A stretch of DNA of 64,000 nt from Isoetes taiwanensis (lineage: Eukaryota > Streptophyta > Lycopodiopsida > Isoetales > Isoetaceae). Shown here piece by piece: positions 23,501 through 33,749 of this stretch. The notes beneath the pieces were generated by a model that saw only the letters and a list, made by a program, of their open reading frames with translations, was not told the origin of the DNA and made no database searches. Position 1 is the stretch's first letter. The number at the start of each line of letters is the position of its first letter. Made by a program: the position numbers and the translations under genes. The stretch spans positions 8,603,132-8,667,131 of the forward strand of contig JAJEKV010000011.1 in NCBI GenBank assembly GCA_021234155.1. Reading direction: 5' to 3'.

Positions 23501-24480
23501 ATGCAAAAAGGGCCGGATCCTTGGGAGCAAAGAGCTTGAAGTGTAGAAAATCTTGGGGCAGCCATGGTAACGATTTGCGTAAACGAAGAGTGATTCCAAA
23601 GGCGGAGGACTAAAAGCGAAAGCACGGAGGACAAAGGCGCAGAAGAACTTAAAAGGTTTGATTTAGGGCTAATAACCGGAGGCTTAAGAGGTATGAAGAG
23701 GGCTTAAACCGGAACCGCTGATGGTGCCAGTGTCTAAAGATGCCAAGAAGTGTATTGAGAAGTCCCCAAAAACGCTAAAGGGAGAAGCAATGAACGGTGA
23801 GGATGAGACGGAAAGAAGGATCGGAGGTGATGTGGGCAAAGGACACACATTAATGTTCGACGGGCGTGAAAAGAAGAAATGGCATTCAAGGCGGGCAACT
23901 CGGTGGGATATCATTAAAAGGAATGTGTCAAGGTACCATGGCTAGATATGCGGCGGAGAAAAGATTCTCATTTTAGAAACAAATTTTGCATTGCAAACAC
24001 GTTGGCGATTTGTGTGATTGGTCCACGCCGACAAGGAGTTCCTCGATTGGCTATATAAGACTAACCGGAGTAACGAAGGCATCCGATGGCGCCAAGATGG
24101 CCGCCGCCTGGTTTGAACGAGGATCGCACTATGCCCACTAACCGCCGGGAGTGGATTACCCGCAAGATGAATTGTTCCGATCTTCGGGCGCCGCCACAAC
24201 CGTGGCATTCGAATGGATTCGGCCGGTGTGCCGGGATGGATGGCTGAACATCCCGACCAAGACCAACGGGATGGAGGTGGTTCTCGCACCTTCGCTGGGA
24301 TCCCGAAAGCGTACCTCTACCATCTCCTCCTCAAGATCACCTCGCCCGAACCCGAGTAGAGGGTTTTTCCTCTTAGGACTTAGTAGATAGGGCTCGAGCC
24401 CGCTTTTGTATATAGGGCGCGCCCATATGAAATAGCCGGGTCGCGCCACATTTTGTAAAAAATCTCCACTATAATAGAAT
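20580..24480 (-). other. Extra region between integrase and 3' LTR of the gypsy element
   Basis: About 3.9 kb contain overlapping decayed frames on the minus strand. Examples are 22864-23250 (WPQMMFYRLLQEMDALGVPL), 22360-22695 and 22103-22867 (coiled-coil-like VATLEAKLQDKHEALL and LKSAQDQVSQLADQRAQL), 21415-21702 (GAWDNNPYLVDPASDP), and 21005-21355. Tat/Athila elements often carry an additional ORF at this place. I cannot name the domain, and plus-strand frames such as 21545-21937 look like shadows. Confidence 0.5.
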
Positions 24481-24539
24481 ATGCCGTTCTAGTCACTTTT
24501 CGTGGTGTTTAAGCGCCTTGAACTCAGACATTTTGTTGA

Positions 24540-25530
24540 TTTTCGCCGTCTGCGGTGATAAAATGTTTTGAGACGAAAACCATTAACCAATGTAGGTAAT
24601 GGAGTGCCATCTAACTCGCCAGGTTGGAAAACGCTTGGTCTAACCACTTGAACAATTTGATAAGGGCCAAGCCAACTAAACTTGAGTTTACCCGAAAAAT
24701 TTTTGTACCGGAATCATAAAGAAGAACCAAATCGCCTTCTTTGAATGTTTTTGTGTCTTCGACGCTTGTCATGTAAAGATTTTTGCAATCGTTGTCCATG
24801 GAGAACACGTAATATAAGCATCTCTTCAAGTTCATCCAACTGCTCTAATTGATAGACCCTTTCTTTGAGTCGCGGCAGTGGATTATGAGCAGAGAGCTTG
24901 AAAACGGAGTGTTGGAAGGATGTATTCAAACGGCATGAGAGCTTCCCCGACCATAAACCAATTTAAAAGGAGTGTGACCGTAGCAATCTTTGAAACAAGT
25001 ATTGTAGGCCCAAAGAACAAGAGGGAAGTTTTTGTCCGCCAACTGTATGGGAAGCGCCACAAATTTTCTTGAGAATGGTGACGAGTTTTGTTGGTGCTTT
25101 CGCCAAACCATTACCTTGAGGATAGTAAGGTGTGCTCTTGTGATGATGTATCGGGAGATAACCACGCCTCCTTGATAGTATGATTGATGAAATGAACACC
25201 ACTGGCCACCGACCCAGCCCGCGGGGCAGCCGAATCGCGGATAATTTGTTGATAGAGGACCCTAGGCGCGGCTTTGCCGCAGTTGTTGTCCGGAAGTGCA
25301 CAAGCTTCCGCCCATTTGGTGGCGTGAAGTCGGTGAGAACCGTGAATGTATCGGGCACGGGTGTGCCACGCAGAGGATCTATAGGTCCCACAAAGTCCAT
25401 TCCCCATTTGCTGAAGGGAAGGCGCATGGCGACGGCGCCAAGGGAAGAGCCACGGGCCGTGGGGCGCCCCACTCACCGGCAAGCCACACGCGGCGGGCGT
25501 GGGCGTGAGCATCTTTGAAGAGTGGGCCAA
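24540..25530 (-). pseudogene. Gypsy integrase
   Basis: Catalytic core pieces are visible in two frames. FSKWGMDFVGPIDPLRGTP holds the first Asp. GVHFINHTIKEA follows the region of the second Asp, which has been lost or frameshifted. YYPQGNGLAKAPTK lies where the family has YHPQ-NG-xE, so the catalytic Glu is replaced. The C-terminal tail ELDGTPLPTLVNGFRLK is near 24,570. The protein would insert the cDNA into the chromosome; this copy is inactive. Confidence 0.85.
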
Positions 25531-25884
25531 TAATACCCGCCTAGAAGGATTTTTGCGGCCGTGGTGTCACCATGAAAATGACCACCACCTAGCCCTTGAT
25601 GAGCTTCTCGAACAATATCCGAACTTCATGAGGTAGAACACAGCCAAGGAAGGATGGTGTCCTTACCTTTTTTGTAGAGATGTCCCGCAACCATGGTGTA
25701 GTCACGGACCTCTGGAGAAATTGATGGCGACGGATTGCCGCCAAGGTGAGAGAGCCGCCTCGCCTTTCCGTGGACGGGCACCCGTGGAGGAGGTACCGCT
25801 AAAAATCATGGAACCAATGTGGTGTTGCCGTGGACTAAAAAGAGCCGAGCATCGTGAAAGGCGCCCGAGACTCGGGTTGAGGGA

Positions 25885-26240
25885 TCATCCGCGGTGGATG
25901 CGTGAAAGATAATCCGTGAACGACATGAGATTTGCCGCCTTTATGAACGATTTCAAAAGGAGCAAATTCTTGGAGAAAAGGACCCAACGAGCAATGCGCC
26001 CGTGGACTTGTTGATCAAATAGAGGAGTGCTTGGTGGTCCACAAAGAACTTGATTTGATCGCCTAAAAAGGTAATGACGGAAGCGTTGGACACGTAAAAT
26101 GAGACCCAAAGCTTCACGCCCGGTGGCGTAATAGTTGGCGCTTCGCCAGAATTAGCGCTGGCCGGGGCGAAGCGATTTGGTTTGTCGGTCGCGATCATAT
26201 TCTTGAGAAAGAACAGCCCAATAGCAAACGCCGGTGACAT
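25885..26240 (-). pseudogene. Gypsy RNase H domain
   Basis: QIKFFVDHQALLYLINK matches the VDH-L-YL core of Ty3/gypsy RNase H, which degrades the RNA of the RNA/DNA hybrid. RIARWVLF follows in the overlapping frame. It lies between RT and integrase as expected, and frames are broken. Confidence 0.8.
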
Positions 26241-27300
26241 CTACATGAACGTGAAAGGGCTTGTCCCATTGAGGAGGAACAAGAACCGGGTGCTCGAGTA
26301 AGCAAAAGCTTCACCGTTGGAAAGCAAAGATCCGGCCTGGGAATTCCAAGCCCGTGTAGATTCGCCACCCGCGGAGTTTATGAATGGGATCTCGCAATGG
26401 TCGCTAGTCCGTATGAAGGTGGAGTAATAATTGACCTTACCCGTGAAAGAGCGTGTCTCCTTGATATTAACCGGTGCTTGAGCCTTGAGCACAATAATCG
26501 ATTTTGGCGGGATCCGTGGTGATACCCGCCGGTCGACAACATGGCCTAACGTAACACCGGAGGTGACGAAAAAGGTGCATTTGTCGGGATTGAGACTAAT
26601 ACGGACTCATCACATTTCTCGAAGACGAAGTTCCAATTTATCCAAATGGTCACCCATGGAATCAGAGGGCGAGAAGTCATCTTGAAAAAATTGCAAGAAG
26701 GGATTTTCCTTCATGAAATCATGAAAAACCGAGAGCATGATGCGTTGAAACGTTGATGGAGAGTTTGATAATCCAAAAGGAACCACCTTGTAGGCAAAAA
26801 GTGACCCACGGGTGGTGAAAGTAGTCTTGAGTTGATCGATTCTTTGATTGAGATCCGATTGTAGCCAGAAAAACCATCCATGAAAGAGTACATCTCATGT
26901 CCACCCCTCTTCCAGAACCTCGGTCCGTGAAGGGAAGTGGAAAATGATCACGCCCGCGGGCCGGGATTGAGTTTCCGATAGTCCCACTGAGACGCGGATC
27001 TTACCATTGTGTTTAAGGGCAATGACGATGGGGCTCACCCATTCGTAATGTTTGACCTCATAGATCAAACCCGCAGAAGAAGTTTGTCAATTTCCGCCTT
27101 GACGCGATCACGGTAATTAGGGTTGAGCCGGTATCGTCGTTGCTGCTAATCGGGTCGCATCGATTTGGTAGGGAATGGTGAGTTCCCCCAAGCTTTTGTT
27201 GATTCCCAAGATCTTTGTAACTCCAGCGAAAAAATGTGTTTGAATTTTTGAGCGACTTGACGGCCCTGATTACGATAAGGAGCCTAAGATTTGCAACAAT
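26241..27300 (-). pseudogene. Gypsy reverse transcriptase
   Basis: MYSFMDGFSGYN (about 26,893) is the RT box with the first catalytic Asp. The active-site box reads FQDDFSPSDSMGDHL near 26,680 (Y/F-x-D-D), then KCTFFVTSGVTLGHVV, then SFTGKVNYYSTFIRT. Frameshifts between boxes inactivate it. Confidence 0.85.
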
Positions 27301-27447
27301 GCGGACAGTTGATTGTTGCCGGCGCCCACAATCTCGACCGGAGTGCGAATATGGGGTATTACCGATTATCCCGGACAATGTGCGGGAGGTTGGAGCATAA
27401 CCCGGATGCGTGGCACTTTGCGTGGTGAAAAGAGGGGTTGCTCGGTT

Positions 27448-28662
27448 TCATCCAGCCAGAGGTTGCTTCATGGCGTGTACATCAACGGGGAGTTGCGGGA
27501 GATTCAAAGATTGAAAAGTGATCAACACGTTGGATTCGATTGCAAGGAGCCGTGTAAGGGTCAAGCAAAGCGACCACCGGTCCCGGTCAAGAGTCATTTC
27601 TCCCCAAGGATCAAAGATATTCGGGGGTAGGATGACGGAGAGGCGCACTTCGCAGTGGAGCCTGAACTTGATAAATATTCCGAGCTTCTTCAGAATGCGG
27701 TTGAGAGAGAGGGTTCGCATTGTCAACGTAAAATGATCCCCGCCGCTTGCAAGTCCATGGTGGCATTGAGATGACCATCGGTGATGACTAATCGGTCCGT
27801 GGCCCAAGAATGGATACTCTTTGCTTGGCGGAGAAAAGGTCCGCCGACCAAAGATTTCATAGTCACCGGGATCTTCGCCTTTCCAAACTCCAAATTCCAT
27901 GGGGAAGCGGAGATCACCAATGTTGATGTGAAGAATAGGTGTGACGCCTTGAGGTCGCGTGATATGGCCATTAGCCAATTTGATGTCATATGGGGCACGA
28001 AAGAGTTGTGTGATGCCCATTTGTTTGCGGAGTTTATCCGTGATGAGATTGATCGCGCTACCTCCATCTATTTGAACATGGTTGACTTGTCGATTACCCA
28101 CCGTGGCATGGACCGTGGGTGTAGAGGTAGCCACGTGACCCAACCAAAACAGCTTGGGAGTGGTAAACCGGTCCTTGAGAGCGTGACGAAGTTTCAAAAT
28201 GGTTGCCAAGCTTAAAGGAATTTTGATCTTGGCGAAGCCCTCTTGGAGTTCTAGAGGCACATGAGAAAAAGGATCCGCCGGTTCCACCTGGTGTGCGTGA
28301 GGCGTGGGCGTGGGAAGCAAGAACTTCTTTGAGTAAGTCAACCCGGCAAGCAATATTGGGATACGCCCGAGAGCGTGGAGGTTGAGATGTGGAAGGGTAT
28401 CTTGTCTTTGTTGAGCTCTAGTGGTGGCATGAACATTTGCCAATGCGGCCTTCCGCAGCCTTGCATGAGGTTCAAAAATGCTTTGGCGAACTTTTGGCAT
28501 GACATGTGGCATGAGCTTCTCCAAGTCGTGCAAAGTGAACCTTTTTTTTTTTTCGCCCTCATGAGGAATGGTGTCAACCGCAAAGGCGTGTTGCGTGCCA
28601 TTCGGAATAATGGTCAAAGGGCGTGATGCCTTGGTCCGGGGCGTGAAACTAAACCAACCCAA
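27448..28662 (-). CDS. Gypsy protease region, 404-codon open frame
   Basis: This is the longest open frame in the window. Residues 195-250 read VQIDGGSAINLITDKLRKQM, then IKLANG and ILHINIGDLRFPMEF. This is the retropepsin fold with catalytic DGGS at residue 199 (about 28,068; family form D-S/T/G-G). Residues 1-190 link gag to protease; the C-terminal part runs toward RT but ends at a stop. The protease would process the gag-pol polyprotein. It is fused to, but out of frame with, gag upstream. Confidence 0.8.
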   Translation of the reverse strand: MGWFSFTPRTKASRPLTIIPNGTQHAFAVDTIPHEGEKKKRFTLHDLEKLMPHVMPKVRQSIFEPHARLRKAALANVHATTRAQQRQDTLPHLNLHALGRIPILLAGLTYSKKFLLPTPTPHAHQVEPADPFSHVPLELQEGFAKIKIPLSLATILKLRHALKDRFTTPKLFWLGHVATSTPTVHATVGNRQVNHVQIDGGSAINLITDKLRKQMGITQLFRAPYDIKLANGHITRPQGVTPILHINIGDLRFPMEFGVWKGEDPGDYEIFGRRTFSPPSKEYPFLGHGPISHHRWSSQCHHGLASGGDHFTLTMRTLSLNRILKKLGIFIKFRLHCEVRLSVILPPNIFDPWGEMTLDRDRWSLCLTLTRLLAIESNVLITFQSLNLPQLPVDVHAMKQPLAG

Positions 28663-30100
28663 TTTGACGACCGGACTGGAGGATTAAGTGCCCTAAAAAA
28701 TTTCCTCTTGTGCTTGTTGATCCAAATGGAGGTTGATTTGTCGGAGCTGGTTGATAGCGTGATTGCCGAGGGGCTCTTGGTGGCTTCTTGAGAACCGGTC
28801 TCGGGCCTTGTTTGCCATTAGCAATCCAGAGTTGGTAAGCCGTGAGGCGGACCGATGTGGTCTGATTTGTGCCAGGAAGCTGTACTTGAACTTGTGGAAG
28901 TTGAGGACACGCCGTGGTGGTATGACCCCATTCTTGACAGTGATAACACCGAAGCTTTAGAAGGATCAAAAGGAGGACGTGGGTTTGATCCCCGTGGTTG
29001 CTCCTAATTCGATAGAGTTGCGTGGGTTGCACCCGGCGGTGGTGGCCGATAGTGCGATTGTTGCCGAGGTGTGGTTTGCACTTGATAAACCATTTTGTTG
29101 CGGAATGGTGTGGGATGAGCGCGAGTGCACTCTTCCGTGGCATGATTGCACATGTTGCATCGCTTGCAATGAGGCGGGCCATTGGTGGAGTTGCACTCAT
29201 TTGCCAAATGGCCTTGGTATTTGCAAATATGGCACCAGATTTGACCGCTACTGTGGAGTAGCGTGTTGAGGCTGAGCATTTGTTTGTGGAACCATGACAG
29301 TGGAATGAGCGGAGCTCTTGAAGAGCCACGGGAGGAAACATTGACCGAAAGTGATTGACAAGGTCGATAGCCTTGCTCCAAAGTCTTGGGACGGTGTATT
29401 CAATCATGAGTCGAATAACCGGAGGAAGTCCTTGGAGAAACCGCACAAAATCGGGCTCATGTGGGGTACTCCTTGAGCTTACTTAGCGTAATGTGAAGTC
29501 GATCCGCAAAATCCCCCGTGCACTGTGGGCTCTTGTTGAAGTTCATTGAGTTGCTTGAGATGAAGTTGATCATCATCCGTGGTTCCATAATGAGACGTAA
29601 AAGCGGTTCTCATTTCGGACCAGTCTTGTTTCCAATGGCTTTTGTTGGACATGAGCCATTGATGAGGAGAGCCACGCAGGTGGTGGAAAAGATGTGAAAT
29701 TTCAGTTGAGGTTGCGCATGACCATTTAGGGGACGCCTAGAGCCTCAAATTCTTCCATGTGGGCTTGAGCACTTTGGTCTAACGGTTTGCCTTCGTGTTG
29801 CCAAAGGTGGGATAAGTCGTTTTAGAGTCCGAAGGTAGATGTGAAAGTGTCAATGGACAGAACAAGATAGTGAGGATATTGAGGTTGAGTTGATGTGGCA
29901 TGGTGCCCCAAGGACCCCGATGAAGGGGTGATCGCGGGTTGAGAAACCGGGCAGTCGGAGCATTGGTTTCGGAGATCCGTAAGGTTGTAAAACGTGAAGA
30001 GCAAAGGGGAAACGAGGAAAAGGATATTCCCGGTAGGCGCAAAGGAGACGGTGGGATATCCGCAGGTTCACCCGGGGAGATGATGGTTGTGAAGGAAGAG
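28649..30100 (-). pseudogene. Gypsy gag with three CCHC zinc knuckles
   Basis: From upstream, GKPLDQSAQAHMEEFEALGV (about 29,770) and FLQGLPPVIRLMIEYTVPR (29,446) are typical retrotransposon gag words. Then come the zinc knuckles CHICKYQGHLANEC (29193-29234), CKRCNMCNHATEEC (29127-29168) and CYHCQEWGHTTTAC (28907-28948), all C-X2-C-X4-H-X4-C. Knuckles 1-2 and knuckle 3 lie in different frames, so at least one frameshift separates them. Gag packages the element RNA into particles. Confidence 0.9.
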
Positions 30101-30468
30101 GCGATGGCCCCAAGAATGATGGATGTAGGCATGTTCGTGGGGTATGAAAGTACGGTTGAGAAGGTTGAGCCCGATAAGGCTCCCCGATAGTGATGAGGGG
30201 ACCGAGGTTGTGAGCAATGTTTGCACGCTTTGGGGCGGGAACTGGACGAGACAGACACGAGGGGTGGGTGGCGCTCGACCGAGCCCTAGACCAAGATGGC
30301 CTCTATGTCATAAGCGCATCCATACATGTCACCTAACAGCTTTCTACGCCGATGGCGCCCCAAGCGGGAGGCCGTTCGAGAAAGGAGTTCTTCCGGGCGT
30401 GAAATTACGGGATGCATATGGCGCATGTAAGAAAGTAGGATGGAATCGCACGGCGGGCAAATGGGCGA

Positions 30469-31045
30469 TGTTTGGGGTCTGGGTTCGAACTCTGGAAGAT
30501 GCCCCGTGGAGGACCCGTGGATCTAACAGAGAGTCCGGGGACTATGTCACGCCGGATTTGCAAGAAGAGAAGAAGAAGAAGAAAACGTAACAAAATGAGA
30601 GGAAATGATAAGCTTCCTTTGATATCAATGATGAACATACATGAGCTCTCACAATAGAGAGAAAACCGAAAGGAGACAAGACTCAAAACTCATCTAAAAA
30701 CTCATGTGCTAGCTCTACTCATATATATAGTACAATGGCCTTGGGCCCAATATAGACACTGACCGATCTCGGTGCCGACTCTCGAAGGAGGCCCGATTAG
30801 GTGAATGTTGGCGGTGCCTCTTGAAGTGCCTAGAATCACGCCGACGCCGACGACGGTGGCGGTGACGGGTCGCCACTTGTCCGAAGCGGGCGCCTCTTGT
30901 TGACGGCCACGTGCTTTGACCGCGTGGTTCCGCCGCTTGGTCTTTCATGAGCCTTTGATGGCTGACCCGGTCGACCGAGGATCCTTGAGCTTGACGGGTG
31001 CGTCAGATGCATGAATAGTCCTATACCAGAGGCACGGGACTAACA
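30469..31045 (-). repeat. 5' LTR of the gypsy element
   Basis: 577 bp with TG...CA ends, near-identical in layout to 19983-20566. It is the promoter copy for the minus-strand element. A TATATATA box at 30,720-30,729 is a plausible TATA element. The sequence just inside (minus strand TCGCCCATTTGCC) resembles a tRNA-Asp primer site only weakly. Confidence 0.95.
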
Positions 31046-31050
31046 CGTAA

Positions 31051-32080
31051 AAACATACATACGCTCATAAGCATATCATTAAACCTGGTTATAGAATAAA
31101 TAGTCTATTTTGTGTCCTTACAGAAGTAGCGAGTTCTGGCACGGATTCACAACCATAGTAATCGCCATAATAGCCTACAATTTTAAACAAACCATAGTTA
31201 ATTAAGCAGAAACCGAATCACAAGCAATGAGGCAATCTTTAGCTCAATGGCCTCGCCTCATCACGAAAAAAAACCCCTTGGACCAAGAATCATCTTTTCA
31301 TTGACGATATAAAAAAGACATTGAAGTTTGTCTTTTAACATATCAAGCATATTAAGAAGGACAAAGAAGGAAATTACTGGGCAGAGCCCTGTTCGCGGCA
31401 AAACTAACATTTTAAAGTCGATTGGGCTCCAAGATTGTTGCTCCTATACACCGAATGAGATCTAATAACCATTTGCAGATGGATTTCCAAGCAAGATTTA
31501 GACTATCAAGAACAAAACCTGAAGTCGGGCTTTTACCTTAAATAAGTTGGCTATGTCTATCAGGCTTGTTACATGTGTTTCCAATCACCCATTTCCTTGG
31601 CATCCGCAATGCACATAAAACACAAATTAGGCAACGAAAAGAAAGCAAGTTTGCTAACAAAAAAATATATCAACACAGACTGAATGGAGTTCTATATCAA
31701 GAATAGCTAGATAAGAGTTCACGCCAGATTTGGCTTCACAAAAATCCGCCATTGAGAGGCTTTTTAGGCATTCACTAAGTATGTGGCAAAGCAAAAATAG
31801 AGGGTCTAAACTTAGACTTACATGCTATTAGTGCCCACGTTGGGGAGTCCTTAATCCAGCACAGCCTGCAACTCGTATCCCTATGGTACTATAGATCCGA
31901 CCAAGCAATCATCAAATGAAATGCTATGGAATCCCTTCTCATTGCAATGCACGGTTATATTTACATACCGGCAAAGATTGTCTCTTTTTGTGGAGCCCTA
32001 AGGGTGATTCTTCAAGAAACACAAACGACTCCATTTCTGCTGATTCGGCCATCCCTAAATCCGGAGTAGGACATTCAGAT
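31051..32080. other. AT-rich intergenic DNA
   Basis: I see no gene; the ORF at 31916-32197 has no recognisable domain. Confidence 0.55.
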
Positions 32081-32089
32081 CAAACAAGG

Positions 32090-32520
32090 TGCTGCGCACG
32101 GAGGGTTGCCCTCCATGGCCGGAGGGTGAAATGGCTTAAATCGTACTTGAAAGTCATGTTTTTTCAATCAATCAAAGTTGCTATTTTAAGACATTGACAT
32201 TTTGAGAAGGTGATGGTAGCCATTTGCATTAATAACTCCTCCTTAGATGTTGAGCTCCCCTTGGACTATGATCCAGCTGGACACATGGACTCTGAGGTTT
32301 CAGTGTAAAAACATATTGTTGCTAGGTTACAGCAATGTTGTCAGGGTTGGTTATTGTGTGGAGGAAGTATTTACAAATTTTTCTTGAAAGAAAACTGTAG
32401 GTGTTGCAAGTCTTAGTTTCCAAGCTTGCCCTGTAGTTGCTGAAGGGTTTTCCTATAACAGTGCTTCAAACTGCAATACAAAGCATTCGTGCACGGAGGG
32501 TTGCCCTCCGGGGGCACGAG
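32090..32520. repeat. Pair of GC hairpins GGAGGGTTGCCCTCC
   Basis: GCACGGAGGGTTGCCCTCC occurs at about 32,094-32,112 and again at about 32,489-32,507, each a 6-bp stem with a short loop, in otherwise AT-rich DNA. Identical flanks (GCACGGAGGG) suggest two ends of the same kind of small element rather than chance. Confidence 0.45.
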
Positions 32521-32779
32521 AGTGTGTTTTCATGTTTTTTTATTGTTTGTTTTATGTTGCGGCTTATTAATGATTTAAAAGCATCTCGTCTATGCAATAT
32601 CTTGTACATTAATTAAACTCCACGTGATAATGCACATGGCCATATCATCCTCCTTATTAAAAACAAATGGACCATGTTTTATTATTTAAATATTGGGAAA
32701 TTATAATAATCTTAACGTAAGTGAATTGTCATGGATTAGAGACTCCCATTTTTTTTCCCATGAAAATAAGGCATAGATA

Positions 32780-32860
32780 CCATAACCCGTTGGGTTCCCG
32801 TGGACGTAAAAAATTATCTTATCTTATCTTATCTAAGGATAAGAAATGATCTATATGTGA
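32780..32860 (+). mobile_element. LINE/SINE 3' end with TTATC-repeat tail
   Basis: The stem AACCC-GTT-GGGTT, then CCCGTGGACGTAAAAAA and a (TTATC)n tail, repeat the layout of the LINE A 3' end at 59.2 kb (AGGCC-GATT-GGCCT, GCGGACGATAAAA, then (CTTC)n). The upstream body is not recognisable. Confidence 0.5.
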
Positions 32861-33049
32861 AACATGTTACAATGATTTGATTATACTTAACCCCATTTTT
32901 ATAGTTGTTAGGCTTGTCCTTGGCGTTTTCAAACAAATATGAGGGAGATGCTACTTTTAAGGGAATGCTAATGATCATTTCAAAAGCATTTGAGGACCAC
33001 TATGTCTTTTAAATAAGCACATGCTTTCATAAATTGCTAATTTAATTTC

Positions 33050-33745
33050 ATTTTCATTTTCATTTCTTTGTCTGCATCAGTGATGATTTTAGTGGTACTA
33101 AAGCATAATATATGTATCACTATTTTGGCGATAATCTTATATTCGAAACTTTTCTGGAAGGCGATAAATTTTGTCCCTTCAAAAATTTTTGTAGTGCATG
33201 TGGCGATAAATATTAATCACTTAAGCATTTATTTAGTACTTGTGACAATGTCTAAAATCTTACCATAGTATTTTTGTCATGAATGCAACATAATGACACA
33301 CATAAGAGCCACTAACTAATGTCGTAAGCCCTGATTTTATTTTGCTTTTGTATATGAGAGTACTATTTTCTCAAAATGTGATTGTATTCCATGGTAAAGA
33401 CATCAAATGGTTTGGCTTTGTCATTTAAGGCGTAGGTAAAGAAAAACTCAAAACCTTCACCTCTATACTCCCTGGCTATATGGAATTGGTAACTCTATGT
33501 TTTTTAAGTAGGCGATCTATTTGAGATTTAAGATATGAGATTATTGATAGAACGGCGAAAAAGCTCCTTCACTAAGTCCATATAGTTGGCGAATGTGGTA
33601 GAAGAGGAAAAGCCTCTCCAAAAAAAATTGGCGAATTAATCTCAATATTTTACTAAAGGAAAGCTACTAAGCATAGTGGCAAATTTTTTAAAAATCCAAA
33701 AATATAGCAATTTTGCGATAAATAGCCACTAAAATCAACACTGGT
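33050..33745. mobile_element. Non-autonomous DNA-transposon remnant (GCGATAAAT words)
   Basis: CTTCAAAAATTTTTGTAGTG at 33,180-33,199 has a CACTA-form end on its complement. GGCGATAAAT and GCGATAAATAGCCACTA words occur at 33,158, 33,205 and 33,715. The boundaries are uncertain and no protein is encoded. Confidence 0.3.
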
Positions 33746-33749
33746 CTGC

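Larger units (their letters stand above)
19983..31045 (-). mobile_element. Complete Ty3/gypsy LTR retrotransposon (decayed)
   Basis: The element is bounded by LTRs at 19983-20566 and 30469-31045, both with TG...CA ends, and by a perfect 5-bp target duplication CGTAA (19978-19982 and 31046-31050). Coding order on the minus strand is gag, protease, RT, RNase H, integrase, the Ty3/gypsy order. About 4 kb of extra sequence follows before the 3' LTR. Every coding segment is broken by frameshifts or stops and the two LTRs differ at many positions, so this is an old insertion. No chromodomain is seen. RT wording (MYSFMDGFSGYN) and the large size resemble the Tat/Athila side of the group. Confidence 0.95.

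Noticed and set aside
30441-30468. Primer binding site of the gypsy element
   Set aside because: The sequence inside the 5' LTR only loosely resembles a tRNA-Asp complement and does not start TGG, so it was not listed as a feature.
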